Shown: positions 43,563 through 52,180, counted from the first letter of the stretch. The stretch is 64,000 nucleotides of DNA from JANNMJ01 sp031397815 (GCA_031397815.1 JANNMJ010000004.1:6669-70668), one strand, 5' to 3'. Numbers and translations are program-made. Notes: generated by a model from the letters alone, not told the origin.

Positions 43563-45211
43563 TCGACGAACGTATCCTCGACTTCAACCAGCCTCAGCAG
43601 CGGTATATTACCTGTGCTGGCAAGGCCGAAGGTTACAGCATCTGGGGACGTGGAGCGGGTAAGTCCTCGCTAATCGCCTGGGATATCCACGAGATCGTTC
43701 AGACGATGCCCCGCTCGTGCTGGGTGATTGCCGGCTCGACGTACAAGCAAGTGCTCACCCGGACGCTGCCATCGACAATCTCGTCGCTGGAGCGTCTGGG
43801 TTACGTCCAGAACAAGCACTTCTTCGTCGGCCGCAAGCCGCCACCGACCTGGAACTGGCCGCGACCTTACGAGGGGCCGCTGAGCTATGACCACTTCATC
43901 ATTTTCGCCAACGGGACCGGGTTTCACCTCGTCTCGCTCGATGCCGGTGGGTCAAGCTCTCGCGGGCTGAACGTTGACGGTTTTATCGCCGACGAAGGGC
44001 TGTTGCTCGATAAAGACAAGCTGGACGCTGACCTCAGCGCGACCAACCGGGGCAATCTGCGGTATTTCGGCGATAATCCGAAGCACCACGGCGTTTTCGT
44101 GTTCAGCTCGATGCCGTATGGCGACGTCGGCCGCTGGCTCCTCGAAAAGTCGCACTATTACGAGTCGGCCGGCATCGACCTGGTCGAACTCCGCAACGAG
44201 CTGATCGACGCACAGGTCAAGTTTATTGACGCCACCGACGTCGACGAGCGGGTCAGCATCTGGCAGAACGAAGTGCTGCCGCTGCACGAGGCGATCCGGT
44301 ACTTCCCAACGGCGGCTCGAGGAGGCACTTTCTACTCGGAGGCGAACGCGTTTGACAACATCCGCAACCTCGGCATCAAGTATCTGGAGAACCAACGTCG
44401 CTTTCTGAGCGATTTTATCTTCCAGATCGAGATTATGAACCGCCGGCCGACCACGGTCAAGGGCGGCTTCTATGGTAAGCTCGATACCCGCCAGCACGTC
44501 GAAGAGCAGGCCAACGACGACTTCGTTCAGGGCTTGGGGTATGACCTGGCCAAGCTCCGCATCACGGATAGTCGGGCTGATGCTGACTGTGACCCTACAC
44601 TGCCGCTCCGGATCAGCGTCGATTGGGGCGCACGCATCTCGGTGATGACCGTTGCTCAGTGGCACCCCCGCACCAACACCTACCGCTTCCTGAAGGGGAT
44701 GTACGTGAAGCATCCCTTGCTCATCCCCGACCTGGTACGCCTGTTCACGACCTACTATGCCAACCACCTGAAGCGCGACATCCAGTTCATTGAGGATGCT
44801 GAATGGGGTAACGCACGCAAGCCTGATAGCCCGCTCACCCTCAACCAACAGTTCCTCGAGCTGCTGAAGAAGGAGGGTTGGCGCATCACGCGCTTCAACT
44901 TGGGGCGCGTACCTGGCTACCCAGCACGCTACCAGCTGGCTCACCACTTGCTCTCGGAGGCTGACCCACGATCCCCAAGGCTGCGCTTCAACAAGGTCAA
45001 CTGCAAGGAGATCATCACGGCGATGCTGCTCACGCCAGTAAAGCAGGATACCAAAGGCAGCATCGCGAAGGATAAGAGCAGTGAGCGCAAGGACTCCTTC
45101 CCTGCTGAGCACGCCACTCACTTCACCGACACGGTCGACCTGCACCTGCTGAGCATCGACCAGCACGTCGTCCAGCTCCGCCCCGACTGGTCTTCGGTCC
45201 TGGTCGTGTAG
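43559..45211 (+). CDS. terminase large subunit
   Basis: 550 residues. ATPase domain with Walker A GRGAGKSS (30-37) and Walker B FIADEG (Asp145-Glu146); the nuclease domain has the first acidic ligand Asp355 in ISVDWGARISVMTV and a later ED in QFIEDAEWG. It drives and cuts phage DNA during packaging with the small subunit. It is followed by a strong terminator. Here terminase lies downstream of capsid genes, unlike the lambda-like order. Confidence 0.93.
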   Translation: MIDERILDFNQPQQRYITCAGKAEGYSIWGRGAGKSSLIAWDIHEIVQTMPRSCWVIAGSTYKQVLTRTLPSTISSLERLGYVQNKHFFVGRKPPPTWNWPRPYEGPLSYDHFIIFANGTGFHLVSLDAGGSSSRGLNVDGFIADEGLLLDKDKLDADLSATNRGNLRYFGDNPKHHGVFVFSSMPYGDVGRWLLEKSHYYESAGIDLVELRNELIDAQVKFIDATDVDERVSIWQNEVLPLHEAIRYFPTAARGGTFYSEANAFDNIRNLGIKYLENQRRFLSDFIFQIEIMNRRPTTVKGGFYGKLDTRQHVEEQANDDFVQGLGYDLAKLRITDSRADADCDPTLPLRISVDWGARISVMTVAQWHPRTNTYRFLKGMYVKHPLLIPDLVRLFTTYYANHLKRDIQFIEDAEWGNARKPDSPLTLNQQFLELLKKEGWRITRFNLGRVPGYPARYQLAHHLLSEADPRSPRLRFNKVNCKEIITAMLLTPVKQDTKGSIAKDKSSERKDSFPAEHATHFTDTVDLHLLSIDQHVVQLRPDWSSVLVV

Positions 45212-45236
45212 CCCCTGCCAGCTCCTACCTGCCTAC

Positions 45237-45268
45237 GCCCCGCCTGCCTCGAGCAGGCGGGGCTTTTT
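45237..45268 (+). terminator. Rho-independent terminator after terminase
   Basis: GCCCCGCCTGC-CTCGA-GCAGGCGGGGC, an 11-bp perfect stem followed by five T. Confidence 0.93.
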
Positions 45269-45504
45269 GTTGGTGGAAACGCGAGGAAGCCGCCGGAGCG
45301 GGGTCGGCCGTGAGATATCGCCGTGGCAGCCCCCGGCAACTGCCAAAAAGCGACAGTGCGAGCCGGGCAACCTTAGCGCACTTGTGAGATTATAAGCCGC
45401 CGCTTTTTAATAAAAACCAATTTAGGACGCTGCAAACGGCGTTTTTTTAATTATCCTTTGAGATTGGCAATTAGGCCGGAATTAGCCGGGCAACGGCTTT
45501 TTAC
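45269..45504. other. non-coding spacer with two small hairpins
   Basis: No gene seen. The 3' half is AT-rich and holds ACGCTG-CAAA-CGGCGT followed by seven T (about 45428-45451) and AGCCG-GGCAA-CGGCT followed by TT (45484-45500), both terminator-like, the second running straight into late promoter 3. Confidence 0.55.
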
Positions 45505-45540
45505 TGTCCTTTCCGCCGGTCGCGCCGGGGTAGAGCTTCG
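45505..45540 (+). promoter_or_regulatory. late promoter 3 (portal/lysis operon)
   Basis: TGTCCTTT at 45505-45512, 20 nt, GAGCTTCG at 45533-45540. The next ATG is at 45548; the in-frame codon ATA stands at the position (+5) where promoters 2 and 4 have ATG. Confidence 0.8.
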
Positions 45541-45547
45541 CACCATA

Positions 45548-45874
45548 ATGGAAGCCGCCGCCCCCCTTCGTTTGAAAGATGCGCTTGACCTGATGGAAGC
45601 CGCTCCGAGCTTTTCGGTGCGGTTTGTCAAGGCCGACCGTCGCCGAAAGAAGGCGGGTGAAATCGTCGTTTTGCCGGTCGCTAGACTGGCAACGCGTCGG
45701 TCAGGACGCTCCGGCCCGGCTCCCGCGCCGCCAGCCAGTGCTACGCCGGCATCGCGCCGCGCCCGGCACTACCGCAATGCGACGCGCAACTTGGTCGATG
45801 TCCGCACCGGCCGAATTATCAAGGCTCATATCTACCTCCTCATCGAAATCGAAGGCCGTCCGGTCTTGATCTGA
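45548..45874 (+). CDS. small basic phage protein before the portal (108 aa)
   Basis: Start ATG 45548 (MEAAAPLRLKDALDLMEAAP) chosen because the longer frame to 45458 contains late promoter 3. The middle is Ala/Pro/Arg-rich and basic, the end beta-like (IKAHIYLLIEIEGRPVLI). No family recognised. One-base overlap with the portal gene. Confidence 0.68.
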   Translation: MEAAAPLRLKDALDLMEAAPSFSVRFVKADRRRKKAGEIVVLPVARLATRRSGRSGPAPAPPASATPASRRARHYRNATRNLVDVRTGRIIKAHIYLLIEIEGRPVLI

Positions 45875-47241
45875 TGTCTGTTCAAACTGTCTTTACCTCG
45901 AACGGTCGGCTGGCGTATCACACCGGCAGCAAGTCCGTCTTCCGCCTCGGTGCCGCCGCCGCCGGCAGCGCCACCAACAGCGCCAACGCCCCGGCCGGCA
46001 CCGCCACGACGCCGGTCGTGAAGGGGGTTACAGGTTTGGTCGCGCCGTGGGGCGACGACAACCTGTTTCCGCAAAACGTCCTGAAGGCGGCTGAAATCAA
46101 CACCGTCATTCCCTCGGTGCTGGACTGGAAATGCCGCGCCGTTTACGGGGACGGGCCAGTTTTTGGGCGCGTAACGGGCTACAATCCAGATGGCTCAGAG
46201 AAGTTTGAGCGGTCAAACGAGCCGGAAGTGGCAGCGTTCTGGCGGCAAACGAACGTGCCGCGTTATGCGCTGGAGATGCTGCAAAACCTGTTCTGGTTCG
46301 CCAACGGGTTCCCGGAGCTGCTGCTCAATCGCGGCCGCAACAAGATCGCAGCCCTTTCGGCGCCGGACACCGCATTCTGCCGCTACTCGGTGCCAACGGT
46401 GAAGTCGCCGGTTCCGGAGTGGCTGTACATCTCCGCCAACTGGGATGCCGGCGCCAAGCCCGGCGACGGCTTCACGTCGCAACTGCCAGTACTCGACCCG
46501 TACTACGGCGCCGTGGACGCGGTTCGCCAGTCGTCGGGGTATCATTTCGTTTATCCGCTCTCGTTTCCGTCGCCGGGCAAGTCGCTCTATCAGCTCGCGT
46601 CCTGGAACAGCATCCGCCGGTCGGGCTGGCTCGACGTGGCGCAAGCCGTGCCGGAGTTCAAGAAGGCGCTCTTCAAGAATCAGCTCTCGATCAAATACCT
46701 GATCGAAGTACACGAGGCGTACTGGAAGTGGAAATATCCCGATTGGGATGTCAAGGAGGAGGGCGCCCGCCGGCAGATCATTTCCGACGAGCTGGACACC
46801 TTCGAGAAGACGATGATGGGCGTCGACGGCGCCGGCAAGAGCGTGCTGGCCATCACCATCACCGATCCGAGTTCGGGGCAAATCGTCCAAGCGTTCAAGG
46901 TGTCGGCCATCGACGACAAGATTCTGTCCGGTGCCTACATCGAGGACTCGCAGGAGGCGTCGTCGCACATCTATACCGCGCTCAGCGTCGACCCGACCCT
47001 CGTCGGCATCAGCCCCGGCAAGGGGATGGGCGCCGGTTCCGGCTCCGATAAGTCGGTCGCGTTCCGGGCCTTCATCAGCACCCACCGCTTCTATCAGGAT
47101 TTGGTGCTGGAGCCGCTCTACCTCATCCGCGACTTCAACGGCTGGCCGGCCGATCTGGAATTCCGCTTCCTGAATCCGGCGCTCTACAACCAACCTGCTC
47201 CCCAACACGGCCGCCCGGTCGACTCTACGCTCACTCAGTAA
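45874..47241 (+). CDS. portal protein
   Basis: 455 residues. Sequence has portal character: WGDDNLFPQNVLKAAEINTV, the stem/wing region LEMLQNLFWFANGFPELLLN, and a C-terminal SHIYTALSVDPTLVGISPGK plus FRAFISTHRFYQDLVLEPLY, patterns seen in portals of Bacteroidota phages. It forms the ring through which DNA enters. Position directly after terminase (separated by late promoter 3) agrees. Confidence 0.83.
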   Translation: MSVQTVFTSNGRLAYHTGSKSVFRLGAAAAGSATNSANAPAGTATTPVVKGVTGLVAPWGDDNLFPQNVLKAAEINTVIPSVLDWKCRAVYGDGPVFGRVTGYNPDGSEKFERSNEPEVAAFWRQTNVPRYALEMLQNLFWFANGFPELLLNRGRNKIAALSAPDTAFCRYSVPTVKSPVPEWLYISANWDAGAKPGDGFTSQLPVLDPYYGAVDAVRQSSGYHFVYPLSFPSPGKSLYQLASWNSIRRSGWLDVAQAVPEFKKALFKNQLSIKYLIEVHEAYWKWKYPDWDVKEEGARRQIISDELDTFEKTMMGVDGAGKSVLAITITDPSSGQIVQAFKVSAIDDKILSGAYIEDSQEASSHIYTALSVDPTLVGISPGKGMGAGSGSDKSVAFRAFISTHRFYQDLVLEPLYLIRDFNGWPADLEFRFLNPALYNQPAPQHGRPVDSTLTQ

Positions 47242-48230
47242 TGCTGCTCCCGGACCTCGCGACCCTGCAACGCTTTGTAGCGTCTGCCGACTTCAATTCG
47301 CTCGATAAGATTGAGCCGTCCCTGCTCGACGTGGAGAGCGACTACCTGCTGCCGGTGCTCGGTGCCGACCTGCACGCCGCCCTTGAGTTGGAGGCGACGA
47401 CGCCAACGCCGGGCTCCGTGCGGGCGCGGCTGCTGCTCGCGGCTCAGCGACCGCTGGCTCAGCTCGCGTTTGCGCTGGCGCTGCCTCAGCTCCAAACGAC
47501 GGTCAGCGAAACGGGCGTCCAGATTCTCTCGACCGCGACGCACAAGACCGCTTTCCAGTGGCAAATCGCCGACCAGCAGCGCGACCTACGCCGGAAGGGG
47601 CTATCTGCCATCGGTCAGCTCATCGAGCAGCTCGAAGCCTCGACTGACGCACTTGCCGTCGCCTGGCGTGCGTCCACCGCCGGTCAGGCGCATCGACAGG
47701 AGCTCTTCACCCGGGTCGACGACTTCATTCGGTTCATCCCCTTGCCGGGCGGCCGCGAAGTGTTCGTTCAGTTCTTGGCCGATATGCGCCGGGCGGAATC
47801 ATTCGACCTGGTACTGGCGACCGGCCTGCCGCTGCTGCAGGAACTCCGCACCCAGGTACGCACTCGCAGCCTCAGCTCCGAGAACCAGACGCTGCTCGAG
47901 GACTACGTCTGGCCTGCGCTGGCTAGCCTCACGATTGCCCGCGCCCTCGCCTCGTCGGTCGCCACCGTGAGCGCCAGTGGCGGCGAAATCACCGCCGCCC
48001 GGATCGACACGAGCAACGAGAAAGAGGGCGAAGGCGGCAGTGAGCTGATCACCCAGCGCGCACTCGCGGCCCGCCTCGACGGCAACCGCTACCTGCAGCA
48101 GCTGCGGGTCTACCTCAACGCGGAGGCGTCACCCAGCCGCTTCGCTACCTACTACGCATCCTCCGCCTACACCGCCCCCGCGCCGCCGGCTGAACCCCGT
48201 GCGGCCGGCGCGACCGCCCGCTTCTGCTAA
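47241..48230 (+). CDS. putative head-completion/adaptor protein (329 aa)
   Basis: Helical protein directly after the portal (one-base overlap). Repeated strand-free, Leu/Ala/Gln-rich segments (RLLLAAQRPLAQLAFALALP, LLQELRTQVRTRSLSSENQT) fit a head-tail connector or the DUF6712-like proteins found beside Bacteroidota phage portals, but the assignment is by context. Confidence 0.68.
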   Translation: MLLPDLATLQRFVASADFNSLDKIEPSLLDVESDYLLPVLGADLHAALELEATTPTPGSVRARLLLAAQRPLAQLAFALALPQLQTTVSETGVQILSTATHKTAFQWQIADQQRDLRRKGLSAIGQLIEQLEASTDALAVAWRASTAGQAHRQELFTRVDDFIRFIPLPGGREVFVQFLADMRRAESFDLVLATGLPLLQELRTQVRTRSLSSENQTLLEDYVWPALASLTIARALASSVATVSASGGEITAARIDTSNEKEGEGGSELITQRALAARLDGNRYLQQLRVYLNAEASPSRFATYYASSAYTAPAPPAEPRAAGATARFC

Positions 48231-48238
48231 TCTGCTCT

Positions 48239-48802
48239 ATGCCTCTCACTCCTTCCTCCCCTCTGTTCGACGTCGGCACCCTCCTCTCTGGTCTGTTCCG
48301 CCACTACGTCCTCGACGACTTCAATTTCGTCGGTTTCCTCATCGTCTTTCTGGTACTTGATACCGCGACCGGCGTGCGTGCTTCCCTGATTCGGCGCACG
48401 CACAACAGCCGCCAGTTCCGGCAGGTGTTCCGCAAAATCTACGAGTACGCCGTCGTCCTAGTCGTTGTCAATGGCCTGACTTCGCTGGAAATCGACGGCA
48501 AACCGCTCAACGATCACGAGTTCTTCCTGATCGGCGCGAAGCTCCTGAAGGCTGCCGTCTACATCGGCTTGCTCTGGACGGAAACCAAGTCCATCGACGA
48601 GAACCTCCGCCGGGCCGGTGGCAACGGGATGCCCCTGCCGACGTGGTTCCGCCGCATGATGGCCGACCTCGACGAGCGCGGCCCCGTCGCGCTGCAGCGC
48701 CAGCAGTCGCTACTGCCGACCGAAGAGACCGTCGACGAGGAGCTGCCGCCCCCGCCGCCCGTCGACGTCCCTGACCCTGCCACCTCCATTCCCTCTTCTT
48801 AA
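48239..48802 (+). CDS. phage holin, toxin-secretion/lysis type
   Basis: 187 residues. Hydrophobic segments at about 30-45 (NFVGFLIVFLVLDTATGV) and 70-83 and 100-115, with the arrangement and charged motif of the phage_holin_4 family (D-x-x-TGV near the first segment, ESKSI-like TETKSIDENLRRAG after the last). The long acidic/Pro-rich C-terminus is cytoplasmic. First gene of the lysis cassette: it would permeabilise the inner membrane at a set time. Overlaps the endolysin start by one base. Confidence 0.85.
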   Translation: MPLTPSSPLFDVGTLLSGLFRHYVLDDFNFVGFLIVFLVLDTATGVRASLIRRTHNSRQFRQVFRKIYEYAVVLVVVNGLTSLEIDGKPLNDHEFFLIGAKLLKAAVYIGLLWTETKSIDENLRRAGGNGMPLPTWFRRMMADLDERGPVALQRQQSLLPTEETVDEELPPPPPVDVPDPATSIPSS

Positions 48803-49425
48803 TGTCTGGCTCCTTGATTACCGTCGAACGGTTCGACTTTCACGCCGACTGCACGCGCTCCAAAGTGCTCGTTGGCGGTCGCCGGTTCTGTTTCAGTGTC
48901 GAAGACGAAACGCGCCCTCTCGGCAAAATCGTCCGGGGCGAAACGGCCATCCCAACCGGCACCTACCAGCTGAAGCTTCGCACTTCCCCGCGTTTCAGCC
49001 ACCTGTACTACACGCGTGATGACATCAACCTCATCAGTCGTGACCAGTGGCTGAAGCTCAGCACCGAAGCGAAGAAGGCCTATCATCCGCACGAAACCAT
49101 CTGGGTATATGGCGTGCCGGGCTTCCAGTACATCCTGATCCACTGGGGCTGCACCGACGATGATACCGATGGCTGCCTGTGCGTCGGCGATACGCTCGGT
49201 GTGCTGGAAGGGCAGCCGGCCGTGCTCAACTCCCGCGCCGCCTACGTCCGCCTTTACGCTGCTGTGGTCCTCGCGATCCGGGCGGGCGGTCAAACAATCA
49301 CTTACGTCAACGTTCCACCTCAATCCCTCCCCAATGCGCCCGTTGCTGCTCAAACGACTGTTCGCCCTACTGGCCCTGCTCCTGATTTGCGGGTGCCGAA
49401 CCTCCCGCCCCGCGCTACCGCCTGA
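48802..49425 (+). CDS. DUF5675-family protein, likely endolysin-associated hydrolase
   Basis: 207 residues. The first 150 match the DUF5675 pattern found in phage lysis cassettes: LGKIVRGETAIPTGTYQLKL, TSPRFSHLYY, YILIHWGCTDDDTDGCLCVG. The His/Asp/Cys residues of the last element could form an active site acting on peptidoglycan, but the biochemistry of the family is not settled. The C-terminal 40 residues are Pro/Ala/Thr-rich. Lies between holin and a spanin-like gene that starts inside it in another frame. Confidence 0.8.
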   Translation: MSGSLITVERFDFHADCTRSKVLVGGRRFCFSVEDETRPLGKIVRGETAIPTGTYQLKLRTSPRFSHLYYTRDDINLISRDQWLKLSTEAKKAYHPHETIWVYGVPGFQYILIHWGCTDDDTDGCLCVGDTLGVLEGQPAVLNSRAAYVRLYAAVVLAIRAGGQTITYVNVPPQSLPNAPVAAQTTVRPTGPAPDLRVPNLPPRATA

Positions 49426-49837
49426 AGAGGCCACGCCCCGAAACGTCGCCCTCGACGCGCCGTCCTGGATGAACGAGGTGCCGACCAACCTCACGCCGCG
49501 TCAGCACCGCAAAGCCGTCCGGACGGCCGGTAAGGCACTCGCTCGGATCGCCGCCGCTCAGCACCCGCCAGCGGCCGCGCCGTTGCTGCAGATCGCCAGC
49601 GGCAACGTGAAGTCGAAGGCCGACAACCGGGGCAGCGACGGCGGCACCTACGCGCCCGGTAAGCGCAAGGAGCGCACGCGCACGGTTAGCAAACAGGGCC
49701 AACGTGCGGCCGGTGGTGTCGCTATCGGCGCCGGAGCCAACGCCACCGGCGCCACCAAGCTCAGCGCGCCGTGGTGGCTCTGGCTGCTGCTCATCGCCAT
49801 CATCGGCTGGCTCGTTCGGCGGTTCTGGCCTGGCTAA
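49334..49837 (+). CDS. candidate single-protein spanin (u-spanin), lipoprotein plus C-terminal membrane anchor
   Basis: 167 residues. N-terminal lipoprotein signal MRPLLLKRLFALLALLLICG with lipobox Cys21, a polar basic middle, and a C-terminal membrane helix (WWLWLLLIAIIGWLVRR, 147-163). A protein fixed to the outer membrane by lipid and to the inner membrane by a C-terminal helix is the design of u-spanins such as T1 gp11, which join the two membranes at the end of lysis. It follows holin and endolysin and overlaps the endolysin gene by 92 nt in a different frame, as spanin genes often do. An in-frame extension to 49160 was rejected because it lacks the signal. Confidence 0.75.
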   Translation: MRPLLLKRLFALLALLLICGCRTSRPALPPEEATPRNVALDAPSWMNEVPTNLTPRQHRKAVRTAGKALARIAAAQHPPAAAPLLQIASGNVKSKADNRGSDGGTYAPGKRKERTRTVSKQGQRAAGGVAIGAGANATGATKLSAPWWLWLLLIAIIGWLVRRFWPG

Positions 49838-49898
49838 CCGCCCCCGTCCCTGACTGTCTTTCCCGGCTCTATCTGTTCCTTAAATTCTTCTTAGCCCA

Positions 49899-50276
49899 AT
49901 GGCTGAAAATCTCAAAACCGCCCTCCGCCCGATTCACAAAGCTGCTTTGGCAGTTGTCGCAATCGTGGCGTTTGTATCCATCGTTTTCCCGGCTCAGGTC
50001 GGCAACGTCTTCTCGCTGGTTGCCCTCGCCGCCGCCTTCATCGCGTTCCTGTATCTGGCCGTCACGGTCGGCACACTGATCTCGCAGCACTTGGCTATTC
50101 AGGCCAACGAGCAGGCCATCACGTCGACCATCGACAAACTCAACGTGACTATTAGGTCAGCGGATCGAACGCTGCTCGAAGAGCAACTGGCCGACCTGCG
50201 AGCTGAGCAGCAACGATTACTAATCGCCTTCGAGATCGACGATCTCCGCGATTTCATCTCTGACCTGTTCGGCTAG
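49899..50276 (+). CDS. two-span membrane protein, possible second holin/anti-holin (125 aa)
   Basis: Two hydrophobic helices (AALAVVAIVAFVSIVFPAQV and FSLVALAAAFIAFLYLAVTV) followed by a charged cytoplasmic or periplasmic coiled coil. Located in the lysis region; could modulate holin timing. Its stop overlaps the next gene by one base. Confidence 0.65.
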   Translation: MAENLKTALRPIHKAALAVVAIVAFVSIVFPAQVGNVFSLVALAAAFIAFLYLAVTVGTLISQHLAIQANEQAITSTIDKLNVTIRSADRTLLEEQLADLRAEQQRLLIAFEIDDLRDFISDLFG

Positions 50277-50797
50277 TGCTCACGCTTCTGATCGCTGTTA
50301 TATGGGCGGGCTGCCTCGCGGTAGCCCGCCCATACTGTGTGCGGGCCTACGCCCGGCACAACGCGGCCCGCGATGCTGAGCGCTTCGCGACCGATACCCG
50401 CGACCGCTTCCGGACGGTGTTCCACCGCCAGCAGTTCCTCGAGCAGGGAGGAGTACTCGTCGGCATCGCGGTGGCGCTCTGGCTGCCGGTGTGGTGGATC
50501 AGTCCGCTGGCGACCGCCCTGCTGATCGTGAGCTGGTCGGCGCTGAACGGGGCCGACTTCAACCGGCACTTCACGCCCGCGCTGAATCTGGCGCGTGATA
50601 AGCCGGAGTTCTACGTATCGACAACCGCGCACGCAGCTGCGTTCGACCGATGGATTTGCCGGATGGCCAGCCGCGCCAACGTGGAGCCAGAGAAGATGAT
50701 GGCCAGCGTCCTCCGCGTGAGCTACCAGCTAACGGCGGGACTCGCGGGCGCCGTGCTGATCATCACCGTCGTGTGGAAGGCGGTATCCGTTTTGTAG
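50276..50797 (+). CDS. membrane protein of the lysis region, GTG start (173 aa)
   Basis: GTG at 50276 overlaps the preceding stop. Hydrophobic segments at about 2-20, 60-90 and 152-172, with a basic loop (RYARHN-type, KARAYARHNAARDAERF-like) between. No family recognised. Confidence 0.65.
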   Translation: MLTLLIAVIWAGCLAVARPYCVRAYARHNAARDAERFATDTRDRFRTVFHRQQFLEQGGVLVGIAVALWLPVWWISPLATALLIVSWSALNGADFNRHFTPALNLARDKPEFYVSTTAHAAAFDRWICRMASRANVEPEKMMASVLRVSYQLTAGLAGAVLIITVVWKAVSVL

Positions 50798-50809
50798 ATT
50801 GCTAACTCT

Positions 50810-51202
50810 ATGAAATACCTCCTCCTTCTGGCCAGCCTGCTCAGCTCGACCGCCAGCTTCGCACAGGTCGACGACCCCGCCAAACCGGTGCTGCCGCCCG
50901 GCCCGCCAACCGATCTTGTAATGCCACCGCCGAAACCAGCGTATGGCATCGCCAAGACCATCGACGTCCCGTTCACTAAAGGCAAGCGGGCGCTCATCCT
51001 CGACGATGGCATCAAGCGCAAGCTCCGGAGCGCTTACCTCGAAGACGAGAAGGGCAAGCCCCTGCGTTTTGACTCCGAGTCGGCCGTGCTCAACTACCTA
51101 GCGGCCGCTGGCTGGGAGGTCACACCGAACGGCCAGGAGCAGACGCCCAACGGCACCTTCACCGTTTACCAGCTGAAGCGCCGCCCCGCCCCTGCCGATT
51201 AA
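50810..51202 (+). CDS. secreted small prophage protein (130 aa)
   Basis: Signal peptide MKYLLLLASLLSSTASFA followed by AQ, a classic signal peptidase I site, so the mature protein is periplasmic or secreted. A Pro-rich linker leads to a small domain ending LNYLAAAGWEVTPNG and TFTVYQLKR, similar to DUF4177-type proteins. Could be a lysogenic-conversion or envelope factor. Confidence 0.75.
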   Translation: MKYLLLLASLLSSTASFAQVDDPAKPVLPPGPPTDLVMPPPKPAYGIAKTIDVPFTKGKRALILDDGIKRKLRSAYLEDEKGKPLRFDSESAVLNYLAAAGWEVTPNGQEQTPNGTFTVYQLKRRPAPAD

Positions 51203-51206
51203 TTTA

Positions 51207-51241
51207 CACGCCCCGATTTGGAAGTTCCGGATCGGGGCGTG
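51207..51241. terminator. inverted repeat after the secreted-protein gene
   Basis: CACGCCCCGAT (51207-51217) and ATCGGGGCGTG (51231-51241), perfect 11-bp arms, 13-nt loop, no T run. It may stop the late transcript upstream of the operator promoter. Confidence 0.55.
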
Positions 51242-51258
51242 TACGTTTGTCGTACAAA
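51242..51258 (+). promoter_or_regulatory. prophage promoter with operator TTTGTCGTACAAA
   Basis: An exact -7 box TACGTTTG (51242-51249) overlaps the operator TTTGTCGTACAAA (51246-51258) by four bases, the same geometry as at 62476-62492. Binding would hide the -7 box, so the promoter should be silent in the lysogen if the repressor binds here. Confidence 0.68.
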
Positions 51259-51486
51259 AAGCCAGTGGGGCAGACGCCACTCTAATCTCAGTCTGATAGT
51301 CCAGGCAGAGTATTACGGGTGGCGTAGCTGTTTCCGGACGGAGCAATCGGCTTCGACTGGTACTGATATGATTTTCGCACGGCACCCGTGTGGCAGGAGT
51401 GGATATGGCCGCAAGGCTTAGCAGTAATGCATATCCGGGCACCACTGGCGCCTTTGTAGCTCCCACGCCGCACGGGTGTTTTTTTT
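51256..51486 (+). ncRNA. candidate structured phage RNA
   Basis: About 230 nt from the predicted start of the operator-controlled promoter to a T8 run. No convincing ORF. Pairings: ACGCCAC (near 51274) with GTGGCGT (near 51320); a closing stem CACCCGTGTGGC (51383-51394) with GCCGCACGGGTG (51467-51478), 11 of 12 complementary with the rest a G-U pair, immediately followed by eight T; and GGATATG (51401-51407) with CATATCC (51430-51436) enclosing GCC-GCAA-GGC. This looks like an RNA ended by its own 3' stem, or a structured leader of the gene at 51497. It is not a tRNA: there is no acceptor/T-arm layout. Confidence 0.4.
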
Positions 51487-51496
51487 ACCCGTCCCG

Positions 51497-51850
51497 ATGG
51501 ACACCCTACAAAAAGCCAACCCGCGCTCACGGGCATCTGAGCCAACCCAACTCCGGCTCACGCCACCACCCTCCGCCGCTGTTGATGCCGCGCTGAGGAA
51601 TCTGGCCAGCCAATACCCGACCTGTATCACGCCTGATGTGGTTGCCGCGCTCCGGCTGCTGCTCGGCCGTTTCAGCACGTCGGATGTCATTCGGGCGCTG
51701 GAGCAAGCCAGCCTCGCTTACCACATTGAGGAGACGACCTATCCCAATGATAATGAGCAGGAAGCGTATTACGATTTGCTGACGGGTATCCTCAGCATGC
51801 GTCGGCCCGTTCAGGTATATTCGTTCGCCGCATTGGCCCAAGCCGCCTAA
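51497..51850 (+). CDS. small prophage protein (117 aa)
   Basis: ATG 51497 (MDTLQKANPRSRASEPTQLR) chosen over an upstream in-frame ATG lying in the T run. A Pro/Ser-rich N-terminus precedes a helical domain (VVAALRLLLGRFSTSDVIRA). Transcribed from the operator-controlled promoter or from late read-through. No family recognised. Confidence 0.6.
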   Translation: MDTLQKANPRSRASEPTQLRLTPPPSAAVDAALRNLASQYPTCITPDVVAALRLLLGRFSTSDVIRALEQASLAYHIEETTYPNDNEQEAYYDLLTGILSMRRPVQVYSFAALAQAA

Positions 51851-51854
51851 TCCG

Positions 51855-52130
51855 ATGAACGAAGAACTCGCCCCGACCAACCCGAATCGGCCCGCCGTTT
51901 ACGTCACGGAATTGGACGTGCAGGAGCTGTTCCAACGCTACGGCCTATCGCAGCTCCAACCCACCTCCGCCAACGAGCTGCGCTTCTGCCAGGTCATCAC
52001 CCAGCTCGAGCAGGACAAAGCCTACGACAAGGGGCTGATTAAGCGCCTGAAAAAGCGGATTGAGGAGTTGGAGACCCTGTCGGCGCCCGAAGCGCCAGCC
52101 CCGCCGCCTCCGGATTCACCTGCTGCCTAG
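51855..52130 (+). CDS. small prophage protein with coiled coil (91 aa)
   Basis: N-terminal segment (VYVTELDVQELFQRYGLSQL), then a basic-acidic helix (KGLIKRLKKRIEELETL) and a Pro/Ala tail. Four nt after the preceding gene; no family recognised. Confidence 0.6.
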   Translation: MNEELAPTNPNRPAVYVTELDVQELFQRYGLSQLQPTSANELRFCQVITQLEQDKAYDKGLIKRLKKRIEELETLSAPEAPAPPPPDSPAA

Positions 52131-52146
52131 CAGCCCTTCCTGATAG

Positions 52147-52180
52147 AACGCCCTGGTCAGCACTTGCCGGCCAGGGCGTT
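52147..52180 (+). terminator. terminator-like inverted repeat
   Basis: AACGCCCTGG (52147-52156) with CCAGGGCGTT (52171-52180), a perfect 10-bp stem, TTCATT following. Confidence 0.7.

Noticed and set aside
45458..45547. N-terminal extension of the gene before the portal
   Set aside because: It would translate the terminator hairpin and late promoter 3; the ATG at 45548 fits the promoter geometry.
51258..51470. possible tRNA or tmRNA
   Set aside because: No seven-bp acceptor stem with T-arm GTTCGA and CCA end was found; only general stem-loop structure.
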